From Actinoalloteichus hymeniacidonis (lineage in GTDB: Bacteria; Actinomycetota; Actinomycetes; Mycobacteriales; Pseudonocardiaceae): 64,000 nucleotides of DNA. The stretch covers positions 4,836,001 to 4,900,000 of the forward strand of contig NZ_JACHIS010000001.1 of assembly GCF_014203365.1 (NCBI RefSeq), in the 5' to 3' direction. The translations under genes and the position numbers were made by a program. The notes below the pieces were generated by a model. It was not told the origin of the DNA. It saw nothing but the letters and a program-made list of their open reading frames with translations, and did not search any database. Positions 26,323 to 34,784 of the stretch are shown here, piece by piece (position 1 is the stretch's first letter; each line of letters begins with the position of its first letter).

Positions 26323-26973
26323 ATGGCGGAGATCTCGGGAACACCCCGTGAGCGTTACCGCGCCCAGGTACGCGAGGAGATCAAGAGCCACGCCTGGGAA
26401 CAGATCGCCACCGCAGGAGCATCGGCGCTCTCCCTCAATGCGATCGCCAAGCAGATGGGCATGAGCGGCCCGGCGCTCTACCGCTACTTCGTGGGCCGCG
26501 ACGAACTGATCACCGCGCTGATCAAGGACGCCTACCGCGACCTCGCCGACACCTTCGCCGAGGTCGCGGCGGCCGATCCCGCGGCCGGTCCGCCCGCGCT
26601 GGCCCGCGCAATGCGCCGGTGGGTCCTTGCCGATCCGCAGCGTTACCTGCTGATCTACGGCACGCCGGTTCCCGGATATCACGCGCCACCCGACGTCACC
26701 GCCATCGCGGGTGAGATCATGTACACCCTGCTAGACGTCTGTATGCGGGTGCCCACACCCCGCCCGTCGACGGAGTTCACCGCGCATCTAGCCGACCATC
26801 GCAGCTGGGCCGCCGACCATCCGGCGACCCCCGCGACCATCCAGTTGGCCCTGAACTTCTGGACCCGGCTGCATGGCCTGCTCTCGCTGGAGATCGCGGG
26901 GCATTTCACCGGGATGGAATTCGACGCCGACCTGCTCTTCGCGGCCGAGGTGGACGAGCTTTCCGAGCGTTAG
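26323..26973 (+). CDS. TetR/AcrR family regulator
   Basis: A 216-residue regulator. Helix-turn-helix in residues about 10-57 (EQIATAGASALSLNAIAKQMG, MSGPALYRYFVGRDELITAL), with the C-terminal ligand domain of the TetR_C_13/WHG type (MRRWVLADPQRYLLIYGTPVPGY, LNFWTRLHGLLSLEIAGHF). ATG at 26323 follows GGGAGG. A diverged copy of the last 113 bp of this gene is found at 30724-30836, behind the low-GC STAND island. Confidence 0.92.
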   Translation: MAEISGTPRERYRAQVREEIKSHAWEQIATAGASALSLNAIAKQMGMSGPALYRYFVGRDELITALIKDAYRDLADTFAEVAAADPAAGPPALARAMRRWVLADPQRYLLIYGTPVPGYHAPPDVTAIAGEIMYTLLDVCMRVPTPRPSTEFTAHLADHRSWAADHPATPATIQLALNFWTRLHGLLSLEIAGHFTGMEFDADLLFAAEVDELSER

Positions 26974-27079
26974 CTCGCTCACGTAGCTCGCTCGAGCTCC
27001 CCCACTGAACGCAAGAGAAAACACAGCATCAGAAAACTGAAAAAGTCGCAAGACCAAGCATGTCATAAAGGGTGCTACA

Positions 27080-30000
27080 TTACCCGCTGCCTGCGGCTGA
27101 CATTTTCAACGAAGACCGATCGCCAATACGATCCAGTTCAGACAAAATTGCATGAAAAGCCTCGGGTTCGAATGACACTAGATCACCGACGTTTTCGTAC
27201 CAGTGACTCGTTACAAGTTCCCGCGCAACCACAACCGATTGCGAGATTCCCTTGTCCTTCCTCAGCAGCGCAGCTGGGTACGAATCCGTGAAACTTGTCG
27301 AAACTAAATCTCGCGACCTCCGTTCGATGATGTCGACAATCTCGGTCAGAGTGCGAAGTCGCTCCGGCAAACCCCGAAATAGAAAGTAGTCTAGATCTTC
27401 GTTCGGTTGCTGGTCGGTCCGCGTCGCGTACCCACGCACTCGCTTTAGTAGTGCCGCAGTCCGGGTACGGTCTCCTAATTGCGCCGCGACCTTGAGCGCA
27501 GAAACTAGGACCGTTAAGCACGACTTGCGGACCTCGATCCCATCAGCGATATCAATAGCCTCGTCAAGCAAGCTAGGTTCACGAATTGATCCTGCAATAG
27601 AAATGATCAGTTGAGCACGGTGCATTGCCTCTACGGCATTTCTAGCGATGCGAACAGACCGTCCGTCCTCGCCTTGCGCTAGCAGAACACGAACAAGCTC
27701 CCGTCGTGGTCGTTGTTGCAGCCTTGGATCCACGATTAATTCAAGGAACTCCTCGGCGCGGGCAAGCTCACCGGCAATGATGAGCCCTTCAGCGAGAGCC
27801 GCCATCCCTGCAGATCGCACTTCGCCAACTGAAAAAGAAAGGATCAGCTTTTCCGCCCGGTCGAACTCGGCGAAGTCAATCAGCAGGCCCACCCACCGCA
27901 GGAGCCTTCGTCCATCGATGTCGACCGCTGTGGCCCTAGCTGCATCTTCAGCCAATTCAACAAATCGAGACGCACGCGCAAGATCACCTGCTCGAACTAA
28001 AGCCTTGGCTACGGATAGAACTCCATCAACTTCTCCCAGCGGCAACAGATGACTGTTGACGAAAAACTCTGATCGTTCGAAATCCCCCAAACAGGCATAT
28101 GAAACGGCGTTGCCAACGAGGCTGAAAGTCCGCCACTCGTCATCCTGAGCGCCTGCCTGTAACTCTTCAATCTCCGCGAGCAACCGATCGGCACGCGGCC
28201 GGTCGCCTTCACTCGCCGCTTCGAAGGCAACGACCGCCAAGCGCGCATGGAGCAGCGCTGCGTCCCCCATAGACCGAGCCAATTCTTCGGATTTGCCAAT
28301 ATTCGAGCATGCGATATTACGAATCACATCCAACAGGTTTCTTTCCCGACGGCCGTAATCACTAATTGAGGTCGACACGCGACACGCGACGTCAAATAGA
28401 CCACCATCTGCAAACGCCCTAGCAACCTTTGCCTTGAGGTACTCTTCGCTTAAACTCTTCGGAAGGTCATCGAAAACGCACTGCACGAGCACCGATGCCC
28501 TAGCGGAATGTCCGAGTGCCGCTGCGGCCGCCGCAATTTGAGCAAGCCCCTCCACGTCGCAGCGATTATCGTTCTCGGCTAATTCTTTCTCCGCTTTGCG
28601 GTACCATTGCTCAGCTTCGTCACCCTTGGCATCATTGTAGACACTGAGCGCGAGGGATGCGCAAGCTGCGGCGCGGTTGCGGGCATGCTTAATCGCACCA
28701 AGAACACGTTCAACGCGTTCGTGATCCTGGATCCGCAAGGCTCTCCTTGCAAGCTCAACGAGCGGCCCTATACCCCAAAACTGATTGATCGAGATCGTCA
28801 ATTTTTCGGCCTTGTCCAGGAGAGCACCAGCTAAACGCTGCTCACCGTCGCGATGAAGAACTGCTGCTGTCCACGTCAATGCCCGTGCCTGCTCAAGAGG
28901 GTCGCTTATGACATTTATGAGGGATTTAGCCCGGTCGACTTGACCGACTTCTACCCAAGTGGATGGAAGACGAGTAGGAACCCAATTATTTCGCAAATAT
29001 AGGCTCGTACGGTGCACTGCTAACCGAGTTAGGGTCACGAGACCGATAGATTCGTCGTTCAGCAACAGTCTCTGGGATGTCTCGATCTCTGCTAGCGCAG
29101 CATCGTCGTGTCCGGTCACGGTCAACATGAGATTCTGCCGCCGAGGATCCGTGACGTAGGTGAGTAACTTGGAGCGGTCATCGGTCGCTACTAGGGTCTG
29201 TACGTAACCGTGGAGCAAATAGCTTGGTGTGTCCGATGGCCAGTGACGGAGACGATAGCTATCGGCCCACGTGTGGAGGCGTTGGCGGTAAGATTCTAGC
29301 TGCGGGCCGAGCATTTCAGTCGCCAGGATTAACAACTCGGCATGGGCCATGAGATAAACCGGCAAAAAACCTGGCCGCCTGGTGAAACTACGCCCATCTG
29401 CCGTGCGCAGTTGGTCCTCGACCTGCCACACCGAGGTACCTGTCAATTCGGCGAGATCTCGGGAGGAGAGACCTCCCCCTGAGGCTGTGATGAAACCGAG
29501 TAGATCACGGTGACTATTGGTACCGCCGAGCAGCCGCTTCAGATCTCTGGTCATCGCCTCTCGTACGACCGCCGCCCTGGGTGACGGAGACAGGGCTTCG
29601 ATCGTCGCCGATTGCAGCGGGTGGCCAGGTGGTACATCGGTGGGTAGATCGTGGACCGCTCGGCTCGCTACAACAACACGAACGCCAGTATCGGGCAGCA
29701 GCGCCGCGATGCTGTGTGCGTCGGCTGAGCCATCAACACCGCGATCTTCGTCCAAGCCGTCGACAACCAAGGTGAAATGCTCGCCACGTTGGTGAAACTT
29801 CGTGGCGACAGCGGTGAGGAGCCGCCGAAAATGTGTCTCCCGCTTCGCATCGGTCAAGTTGGCGAGGGGAGGCTCATCTACCAGGTCGTAGAGTTGTTCT
29901 AGCACGTTCTCTACGAAGCTCTGGCGGTTGTTCTGATGAGGCAAGCTGGAGGTGACGAAGAAGGACACCACATGCACACCGGGCGGCGGATGCAGCACGA

Positions 30001-30316
30001 ACCACGAGAGTAAGGCCGATTTGCCTGACCAGGCATCTGCTCGCCACACAAGGTAGCTGTCTGCGGTCGACTCCGAGGTACAGAACCTGGTAAGGGTCGC
30101 CAGTTCCTCTTCTCGTCCCTCCAGTTGAACGGGCGCCAGCACGCGTACATGTTCGAGGTAGGCAGAGTTGACCGCCCTATCGACCGGCAAGGTCGCGGCC
30201 TGAGTGACGTTGAGCTGGTGGATTTCCTGGTGTCCGATGACATCGCGGTCAGCACGAACACGTGTCTGGGTAATCTTCTGCTGGCTTTTCGATTCGCGAT
30301 CGCCGGGTCGCTGCAT
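27080..30316 (-). CDS. STAND-type (NLR-like) ATPase with alpha-solenoid repeats
   Basis: A 1078-residue protein. Residues 19-30 hold the motif RVRADRDVIGHQ, shared with the upstream membrane protein. The NTPase follows: Walker A-like ADAWSGKS (93-100), Walker B FTLVVDGLDE (181-190) and a sensor-like VRVVVASRAVHDLP (about 212-225). A winged-helix-like region (GGGLSSRDLAELTGTSVWQV, near 285) comes next, and from about residue 420 to the end a long TPR-like helical array (AEQWYRKAEKELAEN, DRPRADRLLAEIEELQAG, ARAEEFLELIVD). Such proteins act as ligand-induced oligomerising switches; neither ligand nor effector domain is visible here. Start ATG 30316 lies one base after the stop of the membrane-protein gene (TGAGATG). 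G+C is clearly below that of the neighbours, suggesting transfer. Confidence 0.85.
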   Translation of the reverse strand: MQRPGDRESKSQQKITQTRVRADRDVIGHQEIHQLNVTQAATLPVDRAVNSAYLEHVRVLAPVQLEGREEELATLTRFCTSESTADSYLVWRADAWSGKSALLSWFVLHPPPGVHVVSFFVTSSLPHQNNRQSFVENVLEQLYDLVDEPPLANLTDAKRETHFRRLLTAVATKFHQRGEHFTLVVDGLDEDRGVDGSADAHSIAALLPDTGVRVVVASRAVHDLPTDVPPGHPLQSATIEALSPSPRAAVVREAMTRDLKRLLGGTNSHRDLLGFITASGGGLSSRDLAELTGTSVWQVEDQLRTADGRSFTRRPGFLPVYLMAHAELLILATEMLGPQLESYRQRLHTWADSYRLRHWPSDTPSYLLHGYVQTLVATDDRSKLLTYVTDPRRQNLMLTVTGHDDAALAEIETSQRLLLNDESIGLVTLTRLAVHRTSLYLRNNWVPTRLPSTWVEVGQVDRAKSLINVISDPLEQARALTWTAAVLHRDGEQRLAGALLDKAEKLTISINQFWGIGPLVELARRALRIQDHERVERVLGAIKHARNRAAACASLALSVYNDAKGDEAEQWYRKAEKELAENDNRCDVEGLAQIAAAAAALGHSARASVLVQCVFDDLPKSLSEEYLKAKVARAFADGGLFDVACRVSTSISDYGRRERNLLDVIRNIACSNIGKSEELARSMGDAALLHARLAVVAFEAASEGDRPRADRLLAEIEELQAGAQDDEWRTFSLVGNAVSYACLGDFERSEFFVNSHLLPLGEVDGVLSVAKALVRAGDLARASRFVELAEDAARATAVDIDGRRLLRWVGLLIDFAEFDRAEKLILSFSVGEVRSAGMAALAEGLIIAGELARAEEFLELIVDPRLQQRPRRELVRVLLAQGEDGRSVRIARNAVEAMHRAQLIISIAGSIREPSLLDEAIDIADGIEVRKSCLTVLVSALKVAAQLGDRTRTAALLKRVRGYATRTDQQPNEDLDYFLFRGLPERLRTLTEIVDIIERRSRDLVSTSFTDSYPAALLRKDKGISQSVVVARELVTSHWYENVGDLVSFEPEAFHAILSELDRIGDRSSLKMSAAGSG

Positions 30317-30317
30317 C

Positions 30318-30659
30318 TCAACGGTCCAGCTCTGGTGCGGCTTGCTTGCCGATCACATCGCCGCCAGCATCCAACCGCTCCTGCAGGATGTTGTCGCCAC
30401 CCCCGCTGCCACCCGACTTCCCGATGATCCGCCCGCCTGCCTTCACATGCCTTTGCTCGATCCGGTCGCGAGGCGCCTCCGAGTTGTTCGACCGGGATCG
30501 GCGTGCCTGCATCACCAGCCCCGTAGCCATCGTGAGCGCACCGAAGGAGCCAGCAACCCAGCTCGCGAACTCCACTCCGCGGAGCGTTGCAGCCGCCGCG
30601 ACTGCGACCACTATTACCGCAGCGCCAACGAATAGCGCGACCCGAACGAAGAGCAGCAT
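30318..30659 (-). CDS. Two-helix membrane protein sharing a motif with the adjacent STAND ATPase
   Basis: A 113-residue protein: two membrane helices (about residues 2-25, LLFVRVALFVGAAVIVVAVA, and 30-50, VEFASWVAGSFGALTMATGL), then a basic linker and a Gly-rich tail with two copies of a motif, VKAGGRIIGK and LDAGGDVIGKQ. The same pattern is in the N-terminus of the STAND protein (VRADRDVIGHQ). ATG 30659 after GAGG is preferred; a TTG at 30668 is possible. The genes are coupled (one base apart). I infer a membrane-acting effector or anchor recruited by motif-motif contact; nothing in the sequence proves a pore. Confidence 0.7.
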   Translation of the reverse strand: MLLFVRVALFVGAAVIVVAVAAAATLRGVEFASWVAGSFGALTMATGLVMQARRSRSNNSEAPRDRIEQRHVKAGGRIIGKSGGSGGGDNILQERLDAGGDVIGKQAAPELDR

Positions 30660-30723
30660 GGTCCTCAATTATGCATGACGGAGCGTGCTGCTCGGTAGAC
30701 GCACAGTTCATCTTCCGCGCCCG

Positions 30724-30836
30724 GGACCCGGCTGCACGGCCTGCTCTCGTTGGAGATCGCCGGGCATTTCACCGGGATGGATTTCGATGCCGACCTGCTC
30801 TTCACATCCGAAGTGAATGAGCTGACCAGGGACTAG
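30724..30836 (+). pseudogene. Remnant of a tetR 3' end
   Basis: 113 bp that match the last 113 bp of the intact tetR gene (26861-26973) at 95 positions by my hand count, 75 of the first 80. The frame and the stop TAG are kept; 36 residues (TRLHGLLSLEIAGHFTGMDF and on to NELTRD) can be read, 29 identical. There is no start or helix-turn-helix. The similarity stops sharply at about 30724. It is therefore a broken second tetR paralog or the trace of an insertion. Confidence 0.85.
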
Positions 30837-30916
30837 CTGATCCCGAACATTATTTCCGGTTGAGACTGAAGCAATAGGGGCTTCGGTATCGGAGTGATCG
30901 GGTCCGGAGTCACGGA

Positions 30917-31816
30917 TCAATCCGAGATCGTGTCGACCTTCTTAGGCCGAGGCCGGATCTGACCGGTACGGGATGCCTTGCGGAGCAGGAACACCGTGGG
31001 CACCAGACACACCAGCAGGGCCAACAGGCTCGCCTCCGGGCCGAAAGCGCCCCCGGTCAACAGCGACGGGCCGGACAGGGTGAGGTTCAGCAACCCCTCC
31101 GGCGGGGTGTCCGAACCGGAGATCACCACGCCGAAGACGCCGGCATGGGTGAGGTTCCAGGCGAAATGCAGGCCGATCGGCAACCACAGCGAGCGGGTGA
31201 CGAGATACGCGGCCGCCAACATGACACCGCCGGTCAGGCCGATCGAGAGCGTTCCCCACAGCGTGGCGTTCTCGTTGACCAGGTGGGTGAGGCCGAACAA
31301 CACGGAGGAGAAGGCCAAAGCGAGCACCGTGCCGACTCGTTCCTCCAGAACGCGGAAGATCAGCCCCCGGAACAACGTCTCCTCGGTGACGGCAACACAG
31401 GCCATCAATCCGGCGGTGGCCAGAAAACCACCCACCGAGCCCCACGCCAGCTGCTCCCAACCCCCGAACATGCCGATCAGCAGCATCAACACCGTGAACA
31501 GCATGGCGCCGACGAGCGTGCCCAGCCGCAGATCGCGCCACTTTCCGCTCGGGGTCAGCTCGGAGACGTCCGCCCGCAGCTCGACGGTGCGCGATAGCCG
31601 GCGGTAAGCAACGACACCGGAGACCGCGAGGCCGATGCCGATCGGCAATGCCAGCAGCGGCACGGGCATGAGCAGCTGGATGATCCCGCCGGTCACCACC
31701 ACGATGGCGAATAACGCGACCGACAGGATGGGGACCCGAAAACGACGTACCCGAAGACGCGCCGCAGAGGGTTCATCCCGGTGGTGAGCGTCGCCTACCC
31801 GATCCGTCAGTGTCAT
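30917..31816 (-). CDS. CPBP family intramembrane metalloprotease
   Basis: A 299-residue membrane protein with about eight helices and the family's motifs: VAVTEETLFRGLIFRVLEER (EExxxR, motif 1), FGLTHLVNE (FxxxH, motif 2) and LPIGLHFAWNLTH (HxxxN, motif 3). Members process prenylated or membrane substrates, or act as scaffold proteins; the older name is Abi/CAAX protease. ATG 31816 follows GGAG; an upstream in-frame extension to 31867 has no ribosome site. Confidence 0.9.
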   Translation of the reverse strand: MTLTDRVGDAHHRDEPSAARLRVRRFRVPILSVALFAIVVVTGGIIQLLMPVPLLALPIGIGLAVSGVVAYRRLSRTVELRADVSELTPSGKWRDLRLGTLVGAMLFTVLMLLIGMFGGWEQLAWGSVGGFLATAGLMACVAVTEETLFRGLIFRVLEERVGTVLALAFSSVLFGLTHLVNENATLWGTLSIGLTGGVMLAAAYLVTRSLWLPIGLHFAWNLTHAGVFGVVISGSDTPPEGLLNLTLSGPSLLTGGAFGPEASLLALLVCLVPTVFLLRKASRTGQIRPRPKKVDTISD

Positions 31817-32133
31817 GATTTCCGTTCTCCGTGGGTACGAGGTGTACTCGGTTGCTATGCGACGCAAGGGCGGCGGCTCGCCTCGCCTACGCCGGAATTC
31901 CTGCTTGTCGATACGCCATGGCGATGACCGAGCATCCGCTCGGTCCGCACGAATCGCGTGATCGCCACGCTATGCAGTCCCGATCGGAAACGGGCTACTG
32001 CTGACTACTCACTCGGGGTAGGGCTAGACGGAGCATCGACGGGAATTCCGGGTACTCGGCATGCGCGCATCTCGACTGCCCGCGCGGAGATATTCCGTTG
32101 TCCCGTGATCTAGGCGGGTGCTAACACTGCCGT
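31817..32133. other. Intergenic region between divergent CPBP and GNAT genes
   Basis: This is 317 bp with no coding potential. A perfect inverted repeat, GACCGAGC-atcc-GCTCGGTC, lies at 31926-31945, a possible operator or small hairpin. Promoters for both genes must be here, but I could not assign them. Confidence 0.4.
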
Positions 32134-32685
32134 ATGAGCAACGGTGCGACCGTCCGCCTTCGCCCCATCGAACCCGCCGAGGCCGAAGCCCATTGGCGTT
32201 GGAACAACGATCCGGAGGTGATGCGGTGGTTCTCCACCGGGTTCCCGGTCTCCCGCACCCGTTTCATCGAGGGCTACGCCGATCGGCCGCCGAATTCCTT
32301 CGAACGCACCGTGCTGGGCATCGAGACGGTGCATGACGGACGACTGATCGGCCTGATCTCGCTGGGCGACACCGCACATGAGATCGGCAGCGCGGACTTC
32401 GACATCTACATCGGAGAGAAGGAGTGCTGGGGTAAGGGCTATGGAACGGAGGCCACGCGACTCGCGTGCCGATTCGGATTCGACACCATGGGATTGCGAA
32501 GAATCCAGCTGTGGGTCGCCGACGCCAACGCTGCCGCGATCGCGGTGTATCGGAAGGTCGGCTTCGTCGAGGAGGGCCGAGCGCGCCGCACCCTGCGCGT
32601 TCACGGCGTGTGGCACGACATGGTGTTGATGGGGTTGTTGGACGACGAGTTCGCCGCGCTGGATGCGGTGCCATCGGCCGACTGA
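32134..32685 (+). CDS. GNAT N-acetyltransferase, RimJ/RimL-like
   Basis: A 183-residue acetyltransferase: VRLRPIEPAEAEAHWRWNND at the start, YIGEKECWGKGYGTEATRLA with the acetyl-CoA loop (GKGYGT, motif A), then LRRIQLWVADANAAAIAVYR and KVGFVEEGRAR (motif B), the standard order of the RimJ/L subgroup. Substrate is not predictable. ATG at 32134. Confidence 0.92.
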   Translation: MSNGATVRLRPIEPAEAEAHWRWNNDPEVMRWFSTGFPVSRTRFIEGYADRPPNSFERTVLGIETVHDGRLIGLISLGDTAHEIGSADFDIYIGEKECWGKGYGTEATRLACRFGFDTMGLRRIQLWVADANAAAIAVYRKVGFVEEGRARRTLRVHGVWHDMVLMGLLDDEFAALDAVPSAD

Positions 32686-33023
32686 CGCCGAATGGCGCGG
32701 TTGTCCCCCAAAAGAGCTACCCGCAAGTGTCCACCGCGTGGTGACGACTTTCCCGCACCGCGTTCATAGGCTTCTGGACAACCGCAGCACCAACGTTGCG
32801 GTGCCAGGCGAAGGAGTCGGCGGGGGACGGATGTGATCGGTGCCGGTCGCTGTCGGCGGCTGCCCGTGATCGCCCGGACCCGACGACCGGACGCGACCAC
32901 AGCAGGTACGCGCCCCTCGGACTTCGCCGGATCATGCGCGGATCGTTCCACCCACCGAAGAGCGGGGGCGATCTTTCGTGTCTACCGCGCCGCGCACACC
33001 ACGTCGTTCATCCAGGAGTACAT
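32686..33023. other. Intergenic, no confident gene
   Basis: This is 338 bp between the GNAT and hydrolase genes, both on the plus strand. Only weak stem-loops (for example ACCGCA/TGCGGT near 32780) are visible. It probably contains the hydrolase promoter. Confidence 0.4.
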
Positions 33024-33956
33024 ATGAACCGCAATCGCAGGACATCCGCTGTGATCGCACTGTGCTGCACCGCCAGCGTATGGCTTGCCGGCTGTGGGGA
33101 TTCCTCGACTACCGAATCGGATTCGGCGGCGAGCACCGGCAGCACCACCGAGGAGGGCTCGGAACAGGCCACTGAGGACGACACCACGTTCACCGGCACG
33201 AAGCAGATCACGGTAGAGGAGCACTCGATCAATGTCTCCTGCTCCGGCGCCCCGGTCGATGGCCGCCCGGCTGTCTTCCTCCTGCACGGGGGCGGTGACG
33301 ACCTGTCGATGTTCGCCGATGTCCAGGAGACCCTTGGTGAGCAGGATCGGGTCTGCTCCTACGACCGGCCGGGCGCGGGAGGCAGCGACCAGCCCGCCGA
33401 GCCGCAGACGCTCGAGGACGCCGGAGCGGTGCTGACCGGGGTGATCGACCAACTCTCCGGGGAGGCCCCCGTCGTCCTGGTCGGGCACTCGATGGGCGGA
33501 GTGATCGCCGGTCGGTACGCGCCGGATAACCAGGAGCGGGTCGCGGGCCTGGTCCTGCTGGACGCCACCTCGCCGACGCAGGGCGCCGACCTCGCAGCAG
33601 GCATTCCCGAGTCGGCCACCGGCGACGCCGTCGTCGTTCGCGATCAAACCCTCGCGGTCTTGGAGGGTGAGGGCCCGGAGCAGCTGGCACTTCCCGATGG
33701 TGAGGTCGCGTCCGCCGGTGACATCCCGGTGGAGGTGATCCAGCACGGCGTCCAGTACCTCGCCGAGGGGATGCCCGAATACGGGGAGGCATTGGAGGGA
33801 GCCTGGACGCAGGGTCAGGAGAAGTGGCTCGCGCTGTCCGGCGACAGCAACCTGAGCACTGCGGAAGAGGCCGGCCACCACATCTACCTCGATCAGCCCG
33901 ATCTCGCCGTCGAGTCGATCCGGGATGTCGTCTCCCGCGCGGCGGCCAACGGATAG
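33024..33956 (+). CDS. Alpha/beta hydrolase lipoprotein
   Basis: A 310-residue exported enzyme. The signal NRNRRTSAVIALCCTASVWL ends in the lipobox LAGC, followed by a Ser/Thr/Glu-rich linker of about 35 residues. The hydrolase core has VFLLHGGGDDLSMF (oxyanion hole), the nucleophile elbow GHSMGG, LVLLDATSP and the late histidine in EEAGHHIYLDQPDL. The substrate is unknown. ATG 33024 follows CAGGAG. Confidence 0.88.
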   Translation: MNRNRRTSAVIALCCTASVWLAGCGDSSTTESDSAASTGSTTEEGSEQATEDDTTFTGTKQITVEEHSINVSCSGAPVDGRPAVFLLHGGGDDLSMFADVQETLGEQDRVCSYDRPGAGGSDQPAEPQTLEDAGAVLTGVIDQLSGEAPVVLVGHSMGGVIAGRYAPDNQERVAGLVLLDATSPTQGADLAAGIPESATGDAVVVRDQTLAVLEGEGPEQLALPDGEVASAGDIPVEVIQHGVQYLAEGMPEYGEALEGAWTQGQEKWLALSGDSNLSTAEEAGHHIYLDQPDLAVESIRDVVSRAAANG

Positions 33957-33968
33957 GGATCCTTACCT

Positions 33969-34015
33969 GGGCCCGCATCGGCGCTTCATCAGGTGAGCCG
34001 CCGATGCACCGGCCC
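33969..34015. terminator. Candidate bidirectional hairpin
   Basis: GCATCGGCG (33975-33983) pairs perfectly with CGCCGATGC (33999-34007), and the flanks GGGCC/GGCCC extend the stem. It lies between the convergent hydrolase and response-regulator genes; there is no U-run. Confidence 0.45.
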
Positions 34016-34124
34016 GTGGGGGAAGCGGCCGGTTTCTCGGCCGCCGGGGAGATCGCGGTGGCGGTCGTCGCGGTGCGGGCAGCCGTCGGCGGGAGTGATC
34101 ATCGCCGCGATCTCCGTCGCCGCC

Positions 34125-34784
34125 TCAGGTCACCAGGCCCCGCCGATAGGCATAGACGACGGCCTGGACGCGATCCCGAAGATCGAGCTTGGTGAGAATG
34201 CGTGACACGAAGGTCTTCACGGTCTCCTGGCTGATCGACAGGGTCGCCGCGATCTCCCGATTGGCCAGGCCGTCGGCGATCAGCCGAAGCACCTCCAGTT
34301 CCCTCGGGGTCAGCGGGGTGTCCTGGGTGGTGTCCTCGGTCGGGCGGATCCGGGAGGCGTATCGGCCCACGAGTTGGCGGGTCACCTCCGGGTCCAACAG
34401 CGCGGCGCCGGTGGCCACGGTTCGGATGCCGTGCAGCAGTTGGGCGGGCGGTGCGTCCTTGAGTAGGAACCCGCTCGCACCCGACCGCAGCGCCTGGTAG
34501 ACGTACTCGTCCAGATTGAACGTGGTCACCACCAGCACCTTGGCGGGCTGCGCAATCCCGGCACCCGCGAGCAGCCGAGTGGCCTCGATGCCGTCCAGCA
34601 CCGGCATGCGTAGATCCATCAGCACGACATCCGGGCGCAGGGTGCCCGCGAGGTCGACCGCCGTCTGCCCGTCCCCGCACTCCCCCACGACCTCGAGGTC
34701 GGGTTGTGCATCGATGATCGTCACCAGACCGGTGCGGACCAAGACCTGGTCGTCGCAGACCAGCACCCGGATGGGGGCGGTCAC
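34125..34784 (-). CDS. NarL/LuxR-family response regulator
   Basis: A 219-residue two-component regulator. Receiver domain with the acidic pocket VLVCDDQ, the phosphorylated Asp in VLMDLRMPVLDGIEA, Thr in VLVVTTFN and Lys in SGFLLKDAP. The C-terminal LuxR helix-turn-helix is LTPRELEVLRLIADGLANRE and TVKTFVSRILTKLDLRDRVQ. Its start overlaps the stop of the kinase gene by four bases (ATGA). Targets are unknown. Confidence 0.95.
   Translation of the reverse strand: MTAPIRVLVCDDQVLVRTGLVTIIDAQPDLEVVGECGDGQTAVDLAGTLRPDVVLMDLRMPVLDGIEATRLLAGAGIAQPAKVLVVTTFNLDEYVYQALRSGASGFLLKDAPPAQLLHGIRTVATGAALLDPEVTRQLVGRYASRIRPTEDTTQDTPLTPRELEVLRLIADGLANREIAATLSISQETVKTFVSRILTKLDLRDRVQAVVYAYRRGLVT

Noticed and set aside
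30917-31816. CPBP protease as an abortive-infection component of the STAND island
   Set aside because: It lies outside the tetR-repeat borders, has host-like G+C and its own ribosome site. CPBP proteins are common housekeeping membrane proteins.
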